A stretch of 64,000 nucleotides of DNA from Actinophytocola sp. (GTDB taxonomy: Bacteria; Actinomycetota; Actinomycetes; Mycobacteriales; Pseudonocardiaceae). Positions 55,483 through 63,155 of the stretch are shown here, one piece after another. The notes under the pieces are model-generated. The model had not been told where the DNA came from, did no database searches, and saw nothing but the letters and a program-made list of their open reading frames with translations. Position 1 is the first letter of the stretch. The number at the start of each line of letters is the position of its first letter. The translations under genes were made by a program, and so were the position numbers. The stretch covers positions 1 through 64,000 of the forward strand of contig WHTY01000002.1 in assembly GCA_009377475.1 (NCBI GenBank), written 5' to 3'.

Positions 55483-56262
55483 TCACGCCTTGATGACGCG
55501 CACCCCGGCCTGTTCGATGCGGCTGACGGCGTCCGCCGGGGCGCTCGCGTCGGTGACCAGCACGTCGACGTCCTCGATCGGGCAGATCCGCGCGAACGCG
55601 CGGCGGCCCAGCTTGGAGCCGTCCGCGACCACCACGACCTGCTTGGCGCGGGCGACCATCAGCGTGTTGATGCTGGCCTCGCCCTCGTGGTGGGCGCACG
55701 CGCCGTGCTCGGCGTCGATGCCGTTCACGCCGAGGAAAACGACGTCGAGGCTGAGCCGCTCCAGGATCGGCGTGGCCAGCGGCCCGATCAGCTCGTACGA
55801 CTGGGTGCGCGCGACCCCACCGGTGACGACGACCTTCAGGTGCGGGCGCACGGTCAGCTCGTTGGCGATGTTGAGCGCGTTGGTCACGAAGGTGACCTGG
55901 CTGCCCGCGTGCTGCAGCTCGGCGGACGTCGCGATGTGGCGGGCGACCTCGGTGGTCGTCGTGCCGCCGTTGCTGGCCACGATCGCGCCCGGCGTGACCA
56001 GCTCGACGGCGGCCTTGCCGATGCGCTGCTTCTCGGGTGCGTGCTTGGCGGTCTTGTAGCGCAGCGGCAGGTCGTAGGCGGTCGCGTTCGGCACGGCGCC
56101 GCCGTGGGTGCGGGTCAGCAGCTGCTGGCGGGCGAGGGTGTCCAGGTCACGGCGGATGGTCGCTGCGGAGACGGTCAGCTCGCGCGCCACGTCGTCGACG
56201 TCGAGGGCGCCTCGCTCGGCGAGCAGGTCGAGCAACGTGTTGAGACGGCTGTACTTGCTCAT
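55483..56262 (-). CDS. DeoR/GlpR-family sugar-phosphate repressor
   Basis: A 259-residue protein with an N-terminal DeoR helix-turn-helix (LNTLLDLLAERGALDVDDVARELTVSAATIRRDLDTLARQQLLTRTHGGAV) and the DeoR C-terminal sensor domain (ASNGGTTTTEVARHI, VFLGVNGIDAEHGACAHH, VVVADGSKLGRRAFARI), which binds a phosphorylated sugar. Divergent from the SIS/kinase/nagA operon across a 121-bp gap that holds an inverted repeat, it is the probable repressor of amino-sugar use here (AgaR-like). The ATG at 56262 follows CGGAGAGGGAGAC. Confidence 0.88.
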   Translation of the reverse strand: MSKYSRLNTLLDLLAERGALDVDDVARELTVSAATIRRDLDTLARQQLLTRTHGGAVPNATAYDLPLRYKTAKHAPEKQRIGKAAVELVTPGAIVASNGGTTTTEVARHIATSAELQHAGSQVTFVTNALNIANELTVRPHLKVVVTGGVARTQSYELIGPLATPILERLSLDVVFLGVNGIDAEHGACAHHEGEASINTLMVARAKQVVVVADGSKLGRRAFARICPIEDVDVLVTDASAPADAVSRIEQAGVRVIKA

Positions 56263-56324
56263 GTCTCCCTCTCCGTCGGTGCCGGTAATGTCGTTGCGCG
56301 AATGTGAGTGATTCTGTCAATATT

Positions 56325-56340
56325 GTGCACGAACGTGCAC
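56325..56340. promoter_or_regulatory. Operator of the amino-sugar operon
   Basis: GTGCAC-GAAC-GTGCAC, a 6-bp inverted (also direct) repeat in the AT-richer divergent promoter (CTGTCAATATT just upstream). It is placed 43 bp before the SIS gene start; a good DeoR/AgaR binding site. Confidence 0.6.
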
Positions 56341-56383
56341 TAGTCCGCAGCCCGCTGGATCACCACTGTAGAAGGGGCCCACC

Positions 56384-57265
56384 ATGACGCACATCGACGT
56401 CGAACTCGCTAGCCAACCGCGGCTCTGGCGCAGGGCCGCGGAGCTGGCGGCGAGCAGCGCGGACACGTTGCCGCGCCGGGGGCAGCGCGTCGCCGTCGTC
56501 GGGTGCGGCACGTCGTTGTACATGGCGCAGACCTACGCCGCGCTGCGGGAGGCCAGCGGGCACGGGGAGACGGACGCGTTCCCGGCGTCCGAGATGCCGT
56601 CGCGGCGCTATGACGCCGTCGTGGCGCTGACCCGCTCCGGCACGACGACGGAGGTGGTCGACCTGCTGACGCGGCTGCGCGGCACGGTCCCGACCACGGT
56701 GCTCACCGCCGACCCGGACACGCCGGTCATGGACGTCGCCGACCGCGCCCTCGTGCTGGACTTCGCCGACGAGCGGTCCGTCGTGCAGACGCGCTCGGCG
56801 ACGTGCGCCCTGGTGCTGCTCCGCGCGCACCTCGGGCTGGACGTCGATACGCTGGTGGCCGACGGCGAGGCGGCGTTGGCGGCGGACCTGCCCGCCGGGG
56901 CGGTGGAGCGCACGCAGTTCACGTTTCTCGGCACCGGGTGGACGGTCGGGCTGGCGAACGAGGCCGCGCTGAAGCTGCGGGAGGCGGCGCTGGCGTGGGC
57001 GGAGTCGTATCCGGGGATGGAGTACCGGCACGGTCCGATGAGCGTGAGCGACGAGCGCAGCGTCGTGTGGGTGCTGGGCACGCCGCCGCGTGGGCTCGCG
57101 GACGAGGTGCGTCGCACCGGCGCGCTGTGGGTGGCGGCCGAGCGCGACCCACTGGCCGAGGTGATCCGGGTGCAGCGGCTCGCGGTCGCGCTGGCCGCGC
57201 GGGACGGGGTCGACCCCGACCACCCGCGCAACCTCACCCGGTCGATCATCCTCACGCCCGCCTGA
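56384..57265 (+). CDS. SIS-domain sugar isomerase/deaminase (AgaS/GlmS-isomerase-like)
   Basis: A 293-residue protein with two SIS domains. The first has VAVVGCGTSLYMAQTYAALRE and VVALTRSGTTTEVVDLL (phosphosugar-binding Ser/Thr); the second has FLGTGWTVGLANEAALKLREAA and YPGMEYRHGPMSV. This is the layout of the GlmS isomerase domain and of AgaS-type deaminase/isomerases acting on amino-sugar phosphates. It lies first in an operon with a ROK kinase and a nagA remnant under the divergent DeoR regulator, so glucosamine- or galactosamine-6-phosphate deamination is the likely role. Confidence 0.85.
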   Translation: MTHIDVELASQPRLWRRAAELAASSADTLPRRGQRVAVVGCGTSLYMAQTYAALREASGHGETDAFPASEMPSRRYDAVVALTRSGTTTEVVDLLTRLRGTVPTTVLTADPDTPVMDVADRALVLDFADERSVVQTRSATCALVLLRAHLGLDVDTLVADGEAALAADLPAGAVERTQFTFLGTGWTVGLANEAALKLREAALAWAESYPGMEYRHGPMSVSDERSVVWVLGTPPRGLADEVRRTGALWVAAERDPLAEVIRVQRLAVALAARDGVDPDHPRNLTRSIILTPA

Positions 57266-57282
57266 GCCGGATACCGTTGGGC

Positions 57283-58191
57283 ATGGCTTCGGAGTGCGTT
57301 CTCGCTGTCGACGTCGGCGGGACGTCGGTGAAAGCGGCCGTGGTGGACGCGCGCGGCGCGGCCATCGCCCCGGTGACCGTGCCGACGTCGAGTGGCGCGG
57401 ACGCCGTTGCCGACCAGGTCGCCGCGCTTGCGGACGAGCTGACCGCCGTAGCGAATGGGCGCGGGTTGACGCCGGTCGCACTCGGAGTCGTCGTTCCTGG
57501 ACTCGTGGACGAGGACACCGGGACGGTGCTGCTCGCGGGCAACCTCGGCTGGCGGGACGTACCCATGCGGGCGTTGGTGGAGAAGCGGGTGAGCCTGCCG
57601 GTCGCGTTCGGACACGACGTCCGCGCTGGGGGGCTCGCGGAGGCGGTGCTCGGTGCTGGGCGTGACGCGGGCGACCACCTGTTCGTGGCGATCGGCACCG
57701 GGGTCGCGGGCGCGGTGATGCTCGAGGGCGCGGCGTACAGCGGCGGCGGGTACGCCGGGGAGATCGGGCACATCGTCGTCGAGCCGGACGGCGACGCCTG
57801 CGCGTGCGGCGGCCGGGGGTGCCTGGAGGCGGTGACGTCGGCGCGCGCGATCGCGCGGCGGTATGCCTCCCGCGCGGGTGAGGAGGTGTCGGCTGCGGAG
57901 GTCGCGTCGCGCGCTGTGGCGGGCGACGTCGATGCGGTCGCGGTGTGGGACGCCGCCGTGGCTGGGCTGGCGGAGGCGTTGCGGGTCTGTCTGTGCGTGC
58001 TCGCGCCGGAGTTGGTCGTGGTCGGCGGCGGGCTGGCGGCGGCGGGGGAGCAGTTGCTGGGCCCGTTGCGGGCGCGGATGGCGGAGCGGTTGACGTTCCA
58101 GCGCGTGCCGCGTGTGGTGCCCGCTGAGCTGGGGGAGCGGGCGGGATGTCTTGGCGCCGGGCTGTTGGCGTGGCGGGAGGTGCGACCGTGA
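57283..58191 (+). CDS. ROK-family sugar kinase (N-acetylglucosamine-kinase-like)
   Basis: A 302-residue ROK kinase. The ATP site is LAVDVGGTSVKAAVVDARG at the N-terminus; the catalytic Asp is in AFGHDVRAGGLAEAV; the zinc-binding ROK motif is GEIGHIVVEPDGDACACGGRGCLEA split around residue 160 (His plus CxCGxxGC). It should phosphorylate an N-acetylated hexosamine taken up by a non-PTS route. It starts 17 bp behind the SIS gene and its stop overlaps the GTG of the nagA remnant. Confidence 0.87.
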   Translation: MASECVLAVDVGGTSVKAAVVDARGAAIAPVTVPTSSGADAVADQVAALADELTAVANGRGLTPVALGVVVPGLVDEDTGTVLLAGNLGWRDVPMRALVEKRVSLPVAFGHDVRAGGLAEAVLGAGRDAGDHLFVAIGTGVAGAVMLEGAAYSGGGYAGEIGHIVVEPDGDACACGGRGCLEAVTSARAIARRYASRAGEEVSAAEVASRAVAGDVDAVAVWDAAVAGLAEALRVCLCVLAPELVVVGGGLAAAGEQLLGPLRARMAERLTFQRVPRVVPAELGERAGCLGAGLLAWREVRP

Positions 58192-58821
58192 CGGTGCTGT
58201 CCGGCGCGCGGGAGGCTATCGCGCGCCTCGCCGACGTGGGTGTCGTCGCTGCGCTTGGCCACACCGACGCCACGTACGCGCAGGCCAGCGCGGGGATCGA
58301 CGCGGGCAGCACGCTGGCAACGCACCTCTACAACGGGATGCGTCCGGTGCACCACCGCGAGCCCGGTGTCGTGACCGGCGCGCTGGGCGACGACCGCATT
58401 GCGGTCGAGCTGATCCACGACGGTGTGCACCTGCATCCGGCGATCGTCCGGGACGCCTTCGCGCGCTGGCGCGGATCGCGTGGCGCTGGTGACCGACGCG
58501 ATGACGGCAGCGGGCGCTGGTGACGGGGACTACGACCTGGGTGGACAGCGGGTCGTCGTCACCGACGGCATCGCCCGCCTCTGCGACGGCGGTGCGATCG
58601 CGGGCAGCACCCTCACCATGGACGTCGCGCTCCAGCGCACGGTCCACGACGCCGGAGTGTCCATCGTGGACGCTGTGCGCGCAGCCGCCACGACTCCCGC
58701 CCGCGTCCTCGGTCTAGCCGACGTCGGTGCCATCCAACCCGGGCACCGAGCCGACCTCGTCGTCCTCAACGCCGACCTCACCGTCCGCGCGGTAATGCGC
58801 CACGGCACCTGGGTCACGTGA
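58188..58821 (+). pseudogene. N-acetylglucosamine-6-phosphate deacetylase, internally deleted and frameshifted
   Basis: The GTG at 58188 gives VTVLSGAR, a normal NagA N-terminus, but the next residues are already EAIARLADVGVVAALGHTDATYAQ, which belong near residue 180. About 170 residues, including the first metal-binding HxH, are gone in frame. The barrel then reads LATHLYNGMRPVHHREPGVV and ELIHDGVHLHP. Near 58461-58468 two bases are missing from a GC repeat; the end (DRVALVTDAMTAAGAGDG ... PGHRADLVVLNADL) continues in another frame to 58821. The enzyme cannot be active. Its loss blocks the deacetylation step between kinase and SIS deaminase. Confidence 0.82.
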
Positions 58822-58831
58822 CCAGTCGGGA

Positions 58832-58880
58832 GTTGATCTGACGACGTTTCGGTTGTCATAACGACCCAAACGTCTTCAAA
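58832..58880. repeat. Dispersed palindrome, copy 2 (degenerate)
   Basis: It begins GTTGATCTGACGACGTTTCGG and continues TTGTCATAACGACCCAAACGTCTTCAAAG, closely related to the copy at 59916-59969 but with a decayed right end. It lies 11 bp after the nagA remnant. Confidence 0.7.
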
Positions 58881-59023
58881 GTCCGCCGTGCCTCTGCGTG
58901 TCCGTCCCGAAGATGTACATAACGCAGGCTCGTAGGACGCGGATGGTGCCAGCGGCACCTCAGTTTGTCCACATTATCGCCGGACTGCCCCGACGGACGT
59001 CGAGCACCGCGATCGTGGGCGAC

Positions 59024-59911
59024 ATGACGATGGTCGGCAACCACAGCAGCGTCCTGACAGTTAGGGAGGCGCAGACGTTCCTGACGACGGGCGAAATCCG
59101 TGCGTGCGTCGTGAGTGGACGTTGGCAACGGGCGCACCGAGGCGTGCTCGTGGCGCACAACGGCCCGCTCACCCCGGACGAGGAGTTGTGGGTGTGCCTA
59201 CTCGCTGCCCCGCCTGGCTCGGCGTTGGCCGGACCTACGGCCGCACGACTGGAGGGCTTACGTGGGTTCGAATCGACGACGACCCATGTCGTGGTGCCGC
59301 ATGGGCAGCGCGGAGTCCGGCGTGAGCGCGTGACCGTGTTACGATCGAGCCGGTTGGGACCCGAGGACGTCCACCCGCTCCGCGCGCCACGACGTACCTG
59401 CGTGGAACGCAGCGTGCTCGACATGGCCAGCACCGCACGCAGTCCGCGTGTGGCACGCGCGCCGCTGCTTGCTGTGGTCCAGCAGGGGCTCACCATCCCT
59501 GACCGACTCCGGGACGCCTTGGCGCGGCGCGGCCAGTGCCGACATCGTTCGTTGATCACCGAGACGATCGACGACGCGGAAGGTGGTATTCAGTCGCTTC
59601 CCGAGCGGGAGTTCGCCCAGATCCTGCGCAGGTGCGGACTTCCGCAGCCGACCCGCCAGTGCGTCGTCCGCAGACCCGATGGCCGGTATTACCTTGACGC
59701 CGACTGGGAGGACTACGACCTGTCGGCCGAGGTCCACGGCTTGCCGCACCTGGAAGTGCGGAACTGGGATGCCGATCTCGATCGGCACAACGAGCTGACC
59801 ATCGATGGCAGGCGGTTGGTGCAGTTCGCGTCGTACGCTGTGCGACACTCACCCGATCGCGTTGGCGATCAGGTAGAGCGTGGACTTCGGCGCGGCGGAT
59901 TTCGGCGATAG
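59024..59911 (+). CDS. AbiEi-like N-terminal / DUF559-type C-terminal protein
   Basis: A ~295-residue protein. The N-terminal SSVLTVREAQTFLTTGEIRACVVSGRWQRAHRGVLVAHNG is the winged-helix seen in AbiEi-type antitoxin domains (here written in two parts); the C-terminal DGRYYLDADWEDYDLSAEVHG ... DRHNELTIDGRRLVQF resembles DUF559/Vsr-like nuclease folds with the D...E pattern. Such AbiEi-DUF559 proteins occur in many copies in actinobacteria, usually without a toxin partner, as here. Function is unknown. Several ATG/GTG choices exist; 59024 was chosen because the upstream part is not protein-like. GC content and codon use are less extreme than in the neighbours. Palindrome copies flank the gene on both sides. 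Confidence 0.72.
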   Translation: MTMVGNHSSVLTVREAQTFLTTGEIRACVVSGRWQRAHRGVLVAHNGPLTPDEELWVCLLAAPPGSALAGPTAARLEGLRGFESTTTHVVVPHGQRGVRRERVTVLRSSRLGPEDVHPLRAPRRTCVERSVLDMASTARSPRVARAPLLAVVQQGLTIPDRLRDALARRGQCRHRSLITETIDDAEGGIQSLPEREFAQILRRCGLPQPTRQCVVRRPDGRYYLDADWEDYDLSAEVHGLPHLEVRNWDADLDRHNELTIDGRRLVQFASYAVRHSPDRVGDQVERGLRRGGFRR

Positions 59912-59915
59912 TGGT

Positions 59916-59969
59916 GTTGATCTGAAGACGTTTCGGTCGTCATCGCGACGGAAACGTCTTCAGATCAAC
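59916..59969. repeat. Dispersed palindrome, copy 3 (nearly perfect)
   Basis: Arms 59916-59934 and 59951-59969 (GTTGATCTGAAGACGTTTC and its complement) pair perfectly over 19 bp; an inner GTCG/CGAC pair extends the stem. It begins 4 bp after the stop of the AbiEi-like gene and probably also serves as terminator. Confidence 0.8.
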
Positions 59970-59976
59970 TGCGCGG

Positions 59977-60005
59977 GACAGGACAAGCGCCGTGCCGGTC
60001 CTGTC
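59977..60005 (-). terminator. Hairpin directly behind the chitinase gene
   Basis: GACAGGAC (59977-59984) pairs with GTCCTGTC (59998-60005) across a 13-base loop, immediately after the chitinase stop on the minus strand. Confidence 0.6.
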
Positions 60006-61619
60006 TTATCCCAGGCCGTTGGCTATCGCGGTGATCAGCTCGCCGTCTGTCGTGTCACCGGACAGCTCCCAGAAGAACGCGCCGCCGAGGCCGTGCTGGC
60101 GGACGTACGACATCTTCCCGCCGATGGTGCTCGGCGTGTCGTAGCTCCACCACTGCTCACCGCAGTGGGCGTACGCGGTCCCGGCGACGGTGCCCGTGGC
60201 AGGGCACCGCTCGACAAGCACCTTGTAGTCCTCGACGCCCTTCTCGTATGTGCCTGGTGCCGCACCGGTCGCGGAGCCGCCCGGCTCGGACTGCGTCACG
60301 CCGGTCCAGCCGCGACCGTAGAACCCGATGCCCAGCAACAACTTCCCGCCCGGAATGCCCATGTCGGCCAGCTTCGTGATGGCCGCGTCGGAGTTGAAGC
60401 CTTGCTGCGGGATGCCGTCGTAGGCGGTCAGCGGCGAGTGCGGCGCCGTCGGGCCCTGCGACGCCCACGCGCCGAAGAAGTCGTACGTCATCACGTTGTA
60501 CCAGTCGACGTACTGCGCGGCCCCGGCGTAGTCGGCCTGCTCCATCTTGCCGCCGCCGGAGGCGTCCGCCGTGATCGCGGCCGTGACCAGCGCATCGGAG
60601 CCGAAGCGGGCACGCAGCGCGCCCATCAGGTCCTTGTACGCGCTGAAGCCGCTGTTGTCGCAGCTCAAGCCACAGGCGTTCGGGTACTCCCAGTCGATGT
60701 CGATGCCATCGAAGACGTCGGCCCACCGGGAATCCTCGACCAGCTGGTAGCAGGACTCCGCGAACGCCGCCGGGTTCTGCGCCGCCTCACCGAAGCCGCC
60801 GGACCACGTCCAGCCGCCGAACGACCACAGGATCTTCAGGTCGGGATGTAGCTCCTTCAGCTTGCGGAGCTGGTTGAAGTTGCCTCGCAGCGCACCGGCG
60901 TCCCACGTGTCCGCCTCACCGTCCACGCTGGACGCGGCGTCGTAGAACTTGTCGTAGGCGGCGTAACTGTCGCCGATGGTGCACTTGCCGTTCTGTACGT
61001 TGCCGAACGCGTAGTTGATGTGCGTCAGCTTGTCTGCCGACCCGCTCGTCTCGACGTCCTTCACGTGGTAGTCGCGGCCGTAGACGCCCCACTCGGTGAA
61101 GGACCCGAGGTTCTTCGCGCCCCCGGTGTCCGGCGGCGGGGCAGTCGTCGTGGTCGTCGGCGACGTCGTCGTAGTCGTGGTGGTCGTAGTCGTCGTTGGC
61201 GGCGGGGGAGTCCCACCGCCGCACGGCTCGTCGTTGACCAGGCAGTTGGTCGGCGGCGCGGACTCCCCGCTGGTGTTGACGACGAAGCCGAAGCTGACCT
61301 GCTCACCGGGATCGACGGTGCCGTTCCAACCCAGGTTCCGCACCGTGACGTGCTGACCATCGACCGTGTGGTCGCCGTCCCACAGCGAGCTGATCCGCTG
61401 CCCATGTGGCAGGTCGAACTCCACCGTCCAGCTCGACAACTCGCTGGCGCTGCCGTTGGCGATCGTGTACTTGCCCTCGTAGCCGGTGCTCCAGTCGCTG
61501 CTCATGCTGAAGCTCGCCGTGACGCCGGTGGCGCCACTCGCGGGTACCACCGCCAGCGCGGTGATGACCGTTCCGATCGCGACGAAGAGGGCGACGAGGT
61601 GCCATCGAATCGTGGACAT
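60006..61619 (-). CDS. Secreted GH18 chitinase with cellulose/chitin-binding module
   Basis: A 537-residue protein. A Sec signal (LVALFVAIGTVITALAVVPASGA) is followed by a CBM2-type module (VTASFSMSSDWSTGYEGKYTI ... LGWNGTVDPGEQVSFGFV), a Thr/Pro linker, and a GH18 barrel. The catalytic motif is FDGIDIDWEYP (DxxDxDxE), near residue 300; KILWSFGGWTWSGGF is the SxGG strand, and YNVMTYDFFGAW and WWSYDTPSTIGGK complete the active site. It should hydrolyse chitin outside the cell. GCAAGGAGGCAC fixes the ATG at 61619. The neighbours are amino-sugar genes, a ROK repressor and a sugar-binding protein. Confidence 0.92.
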   Translation of the reverse strand: MSTIRWHLVALFVAIGTVITALAVVPASGATGVTASFSMSSDWSTGYEGKYTIANGSASELSSWTVEFDLPHGQRISSLWDGDHTVDGQHVTVRNLGWNGTVDPGEQVSFGFVVNTSGESAPPTNCLVNDEPCGGGTPPPPTTTTTTTTTTTSPTTTTTAPPPDTGGAKNLGSFTEWGVYGRDYHVKDVETSGSADKLTHINYAFGNVQNGKCTIGDSYAAYDKFYDAASSVDGEADTWDAGALRGNFNQLRKLKELHPDLKILWSFGGWTWSGGFGEAAQNPAAFAESCYQLVEDSRWADVFDGIDIDWEYPNACGLSCDNSGFSAYKDLMGALRARFGSDALVTAAITADASGGGKMEQADYAGAAQYVDWYNVMTYDFFGAWASQGPTAPHSPLTAYDGIPQQGFNSDAAITKLADMGIPGGKLLLGIGFYGRGWTGVTQSEPGGSATGAAPGTYEKGVEDYKVLVERCPATGTVAGTAYAHCGEQWWSYDTPSTIGGKMSYVRQHGLGGAFFWELSGDTTDGELITAIANGLG

Positions 61620-61733
61620 GTGCCTCCTTGCCTCAGGCAGACAAGAAGGCGGGCAGGTGTGCGACACATTGGCGGCCACCCCGGCGCGGATGTCAACCCC
61701 ATCACCCCGGAATGACTGCGAATGGCGCAGTCG

Positions 61734-62930
61734 TCACGTCGTCGCGGTCGAGTCCAGAAGTTCCTCGCGCGCCCGTTCCAGCGCGGCGTAGAGCGCGCCG
61801 CGCAGCACGGGGTTGCCGTCCACTTCGGTCACCGCGATGTGCGGCGTGACCGGGCAGATCCGCCCGACCGCGCGGTTGATCCGCGTAGCGAGCTGCGAGC
61901 CGCCCGCGCGGCCCAGCTCGCCCGCGATGACGAGCAGCTCCGGGTCCAGCACGATGCCGACGGACGCCACGCCGAGCGAGATCCGTGTCGCCAGCTCGTC
62001 AAGGAACCCACTATCCGCAGAGGACACCGCAGCCGCGACGCAGTCCACCGCATTCGGAGCGGACAGCCCGTGCTCGCGGGCGAGGTCCACGACGGCGTCC
62101 GCGCCGACCAGCGACCCGAACCCACCGGCGAGCGCGGGCGTGCCCCAGGACTGCGACTCACGCACCGAGTCGGGCAGCGGCACGCCCGGCACCGGCAGGT
62201 AGCCGATCTCGCCCGCGCCGCCGGAGCGACCCCGATACAGCCGCCTGCTGAGCATGATCGCCATGCCGACGCCTCGGTCGATCCAAATCAGACAGAAGTC
62301 CTCGACGTCGGTGGCCGCGCCGTACTCCCGCTCGGCGATCGCCACGAGGTTGACGTCGTTCTCGATCAACACCGGACGTCGAAGATCGGTGCGCAGGCCG
62401 TCCAGCACGCCCTCGTGCCAGTGCGGCAGGTCGAACGCGAACCGCATGTCCCCAGTGCGCGGGTCCAGCACGCCGGGCGTGCCGATGACGACGGCGCTGA
62501 GCTGCGCCTCCGCCACGCCCGCCGACGCGCAGGCGCGCGCGAGGGCGTCGTGGACGACGCGCACCGGCTCCGCCTGGCCGTTCGGGTCGACGGTCACCTC
62601 GGTGGCCTGCGAACCGGTGATGTCAGTGATGTCGGTGATGCCGACCGTGACCGAGTTCGGGCCGACGTCGAGCCCCGCGACGTATGCGCTGCCGGGGATC
62701 ACCCCGTACAGCGCCGCGTTCGGACCACGGCCGCCCGCCTGCTCGCCGACCAGGCCGATCAGCCCGCGCTCCTGGAGCCGGGACAGCAGCTGCGACGCCG
62801 TGACCTTGGACAACCCGGTCCGTTCGCCGATCTGGGCTCGGGTCAGCGGACCGGTGTCGAGCAGCAGTTCCAGCGCCGCGCGGTCGTTCAGCTCGCGCAG
62901 GAGCTGGGGGGTGCCCGGACGTCGGCTCAT
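61734..62930 (-). CDS. ROK-family transcriptional repressor (NagC/XylR-type)
   Basis: A 398-residue protein. The N-terminal winged helix is LLLDTGPLTRAQIGERTGLSKVTASQLLSRLQERGLIG; the ROK domain follows (YVAGLDVGPNSVTVGITDI, VVIGTPGVLDP, IENDVNLVAIAEREYG, GRSGGAGEIGYLPVPG). The zinc-binding CxCGxxGC of ROK kinases is absent, as in many ROK repressors, so it is probably not a kinase. It is divergent from the sugar-binding lipoprotein gene and likely controls sugar uptake and perhaps the chitinase. The ATG at 62930 follows GCAAGGAGATGCGCG. Confidence 0.87.
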   Translation of the reverse strand: MSRRPGTPQLLRELNDRAALELLLDTGPLTRAQIGERTGLSKVTASQLLSRLQERGLIGLVGEQAGGRGPNAALYGVIPGSAYVAGLDVGPNSVTVGITDITDITGSQATEVTVDPNGQAEPVRVVHDALARACASAGVAEAQLSAVVIGTPGVLDPRTGDMRFAFDLPHWHEGVLDGLRTDLRRPVLIENDVNLVAIAEREYGAATDVEDFCLIWIDRGVGMAIMLSRRLYRGRSGGAGEIGYLPVPGVPLPDSVRESQSWGTPALAGGFGSLVGADAVVDLAREHGLSAPNAVDCVAAAVSSADSGFLDELATRISLGVASVGIVLDPELLVIAGELGRAGGSQLATRINRAVGRICPVTPHIAVTEVDGNPVLRGALYAALERAREELLDSTATT

Positions 62931-62969
62931 CGCGCATCTCCTTGCGACAAATATTCGTGTCTTCCGAAT

Positions 62970-62982
62970 AGGAAAGTTTCCT
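62970..62982. promoter_or_regulatory. Palindrome in the divergent ROK/ABC promoter
   Basis: AGGAAA-G-TTTCCT is a perfect 6-bp dyad within an unusually AT-rich stretch (ACAAATATTCGTGTCTTCC ... TGTTAGTTTACC) between the repressor and the sugar-binding protein. It is a likely ROK repressor operator overlapping the ABC promoter. Confidence 0.6.
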
Positions 62983-63155
62983 GTTAGTTTACCAGAGGGG
63001 TCGATCGGCCCTGCACAACGCAGACACCGGCGGGCAGGTGGTTGCGAGGACCGTGCGGGTCGTGGCGTGAGGGCGTCACGACCCGCACGACCGTTCGAGA
63101 ACCCGGCGCCGCGCATGGTCGTGCGCCCGCACCTCAATCCCACGGAGGGAAACCC

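Noticed and set aside
56360-58312. A 650-codon minus-strand frame opposite the SIS and ROK genes
   Set aside because: Antisense to two motif-bearing genes and dominated by Pro/Arg/Ala.
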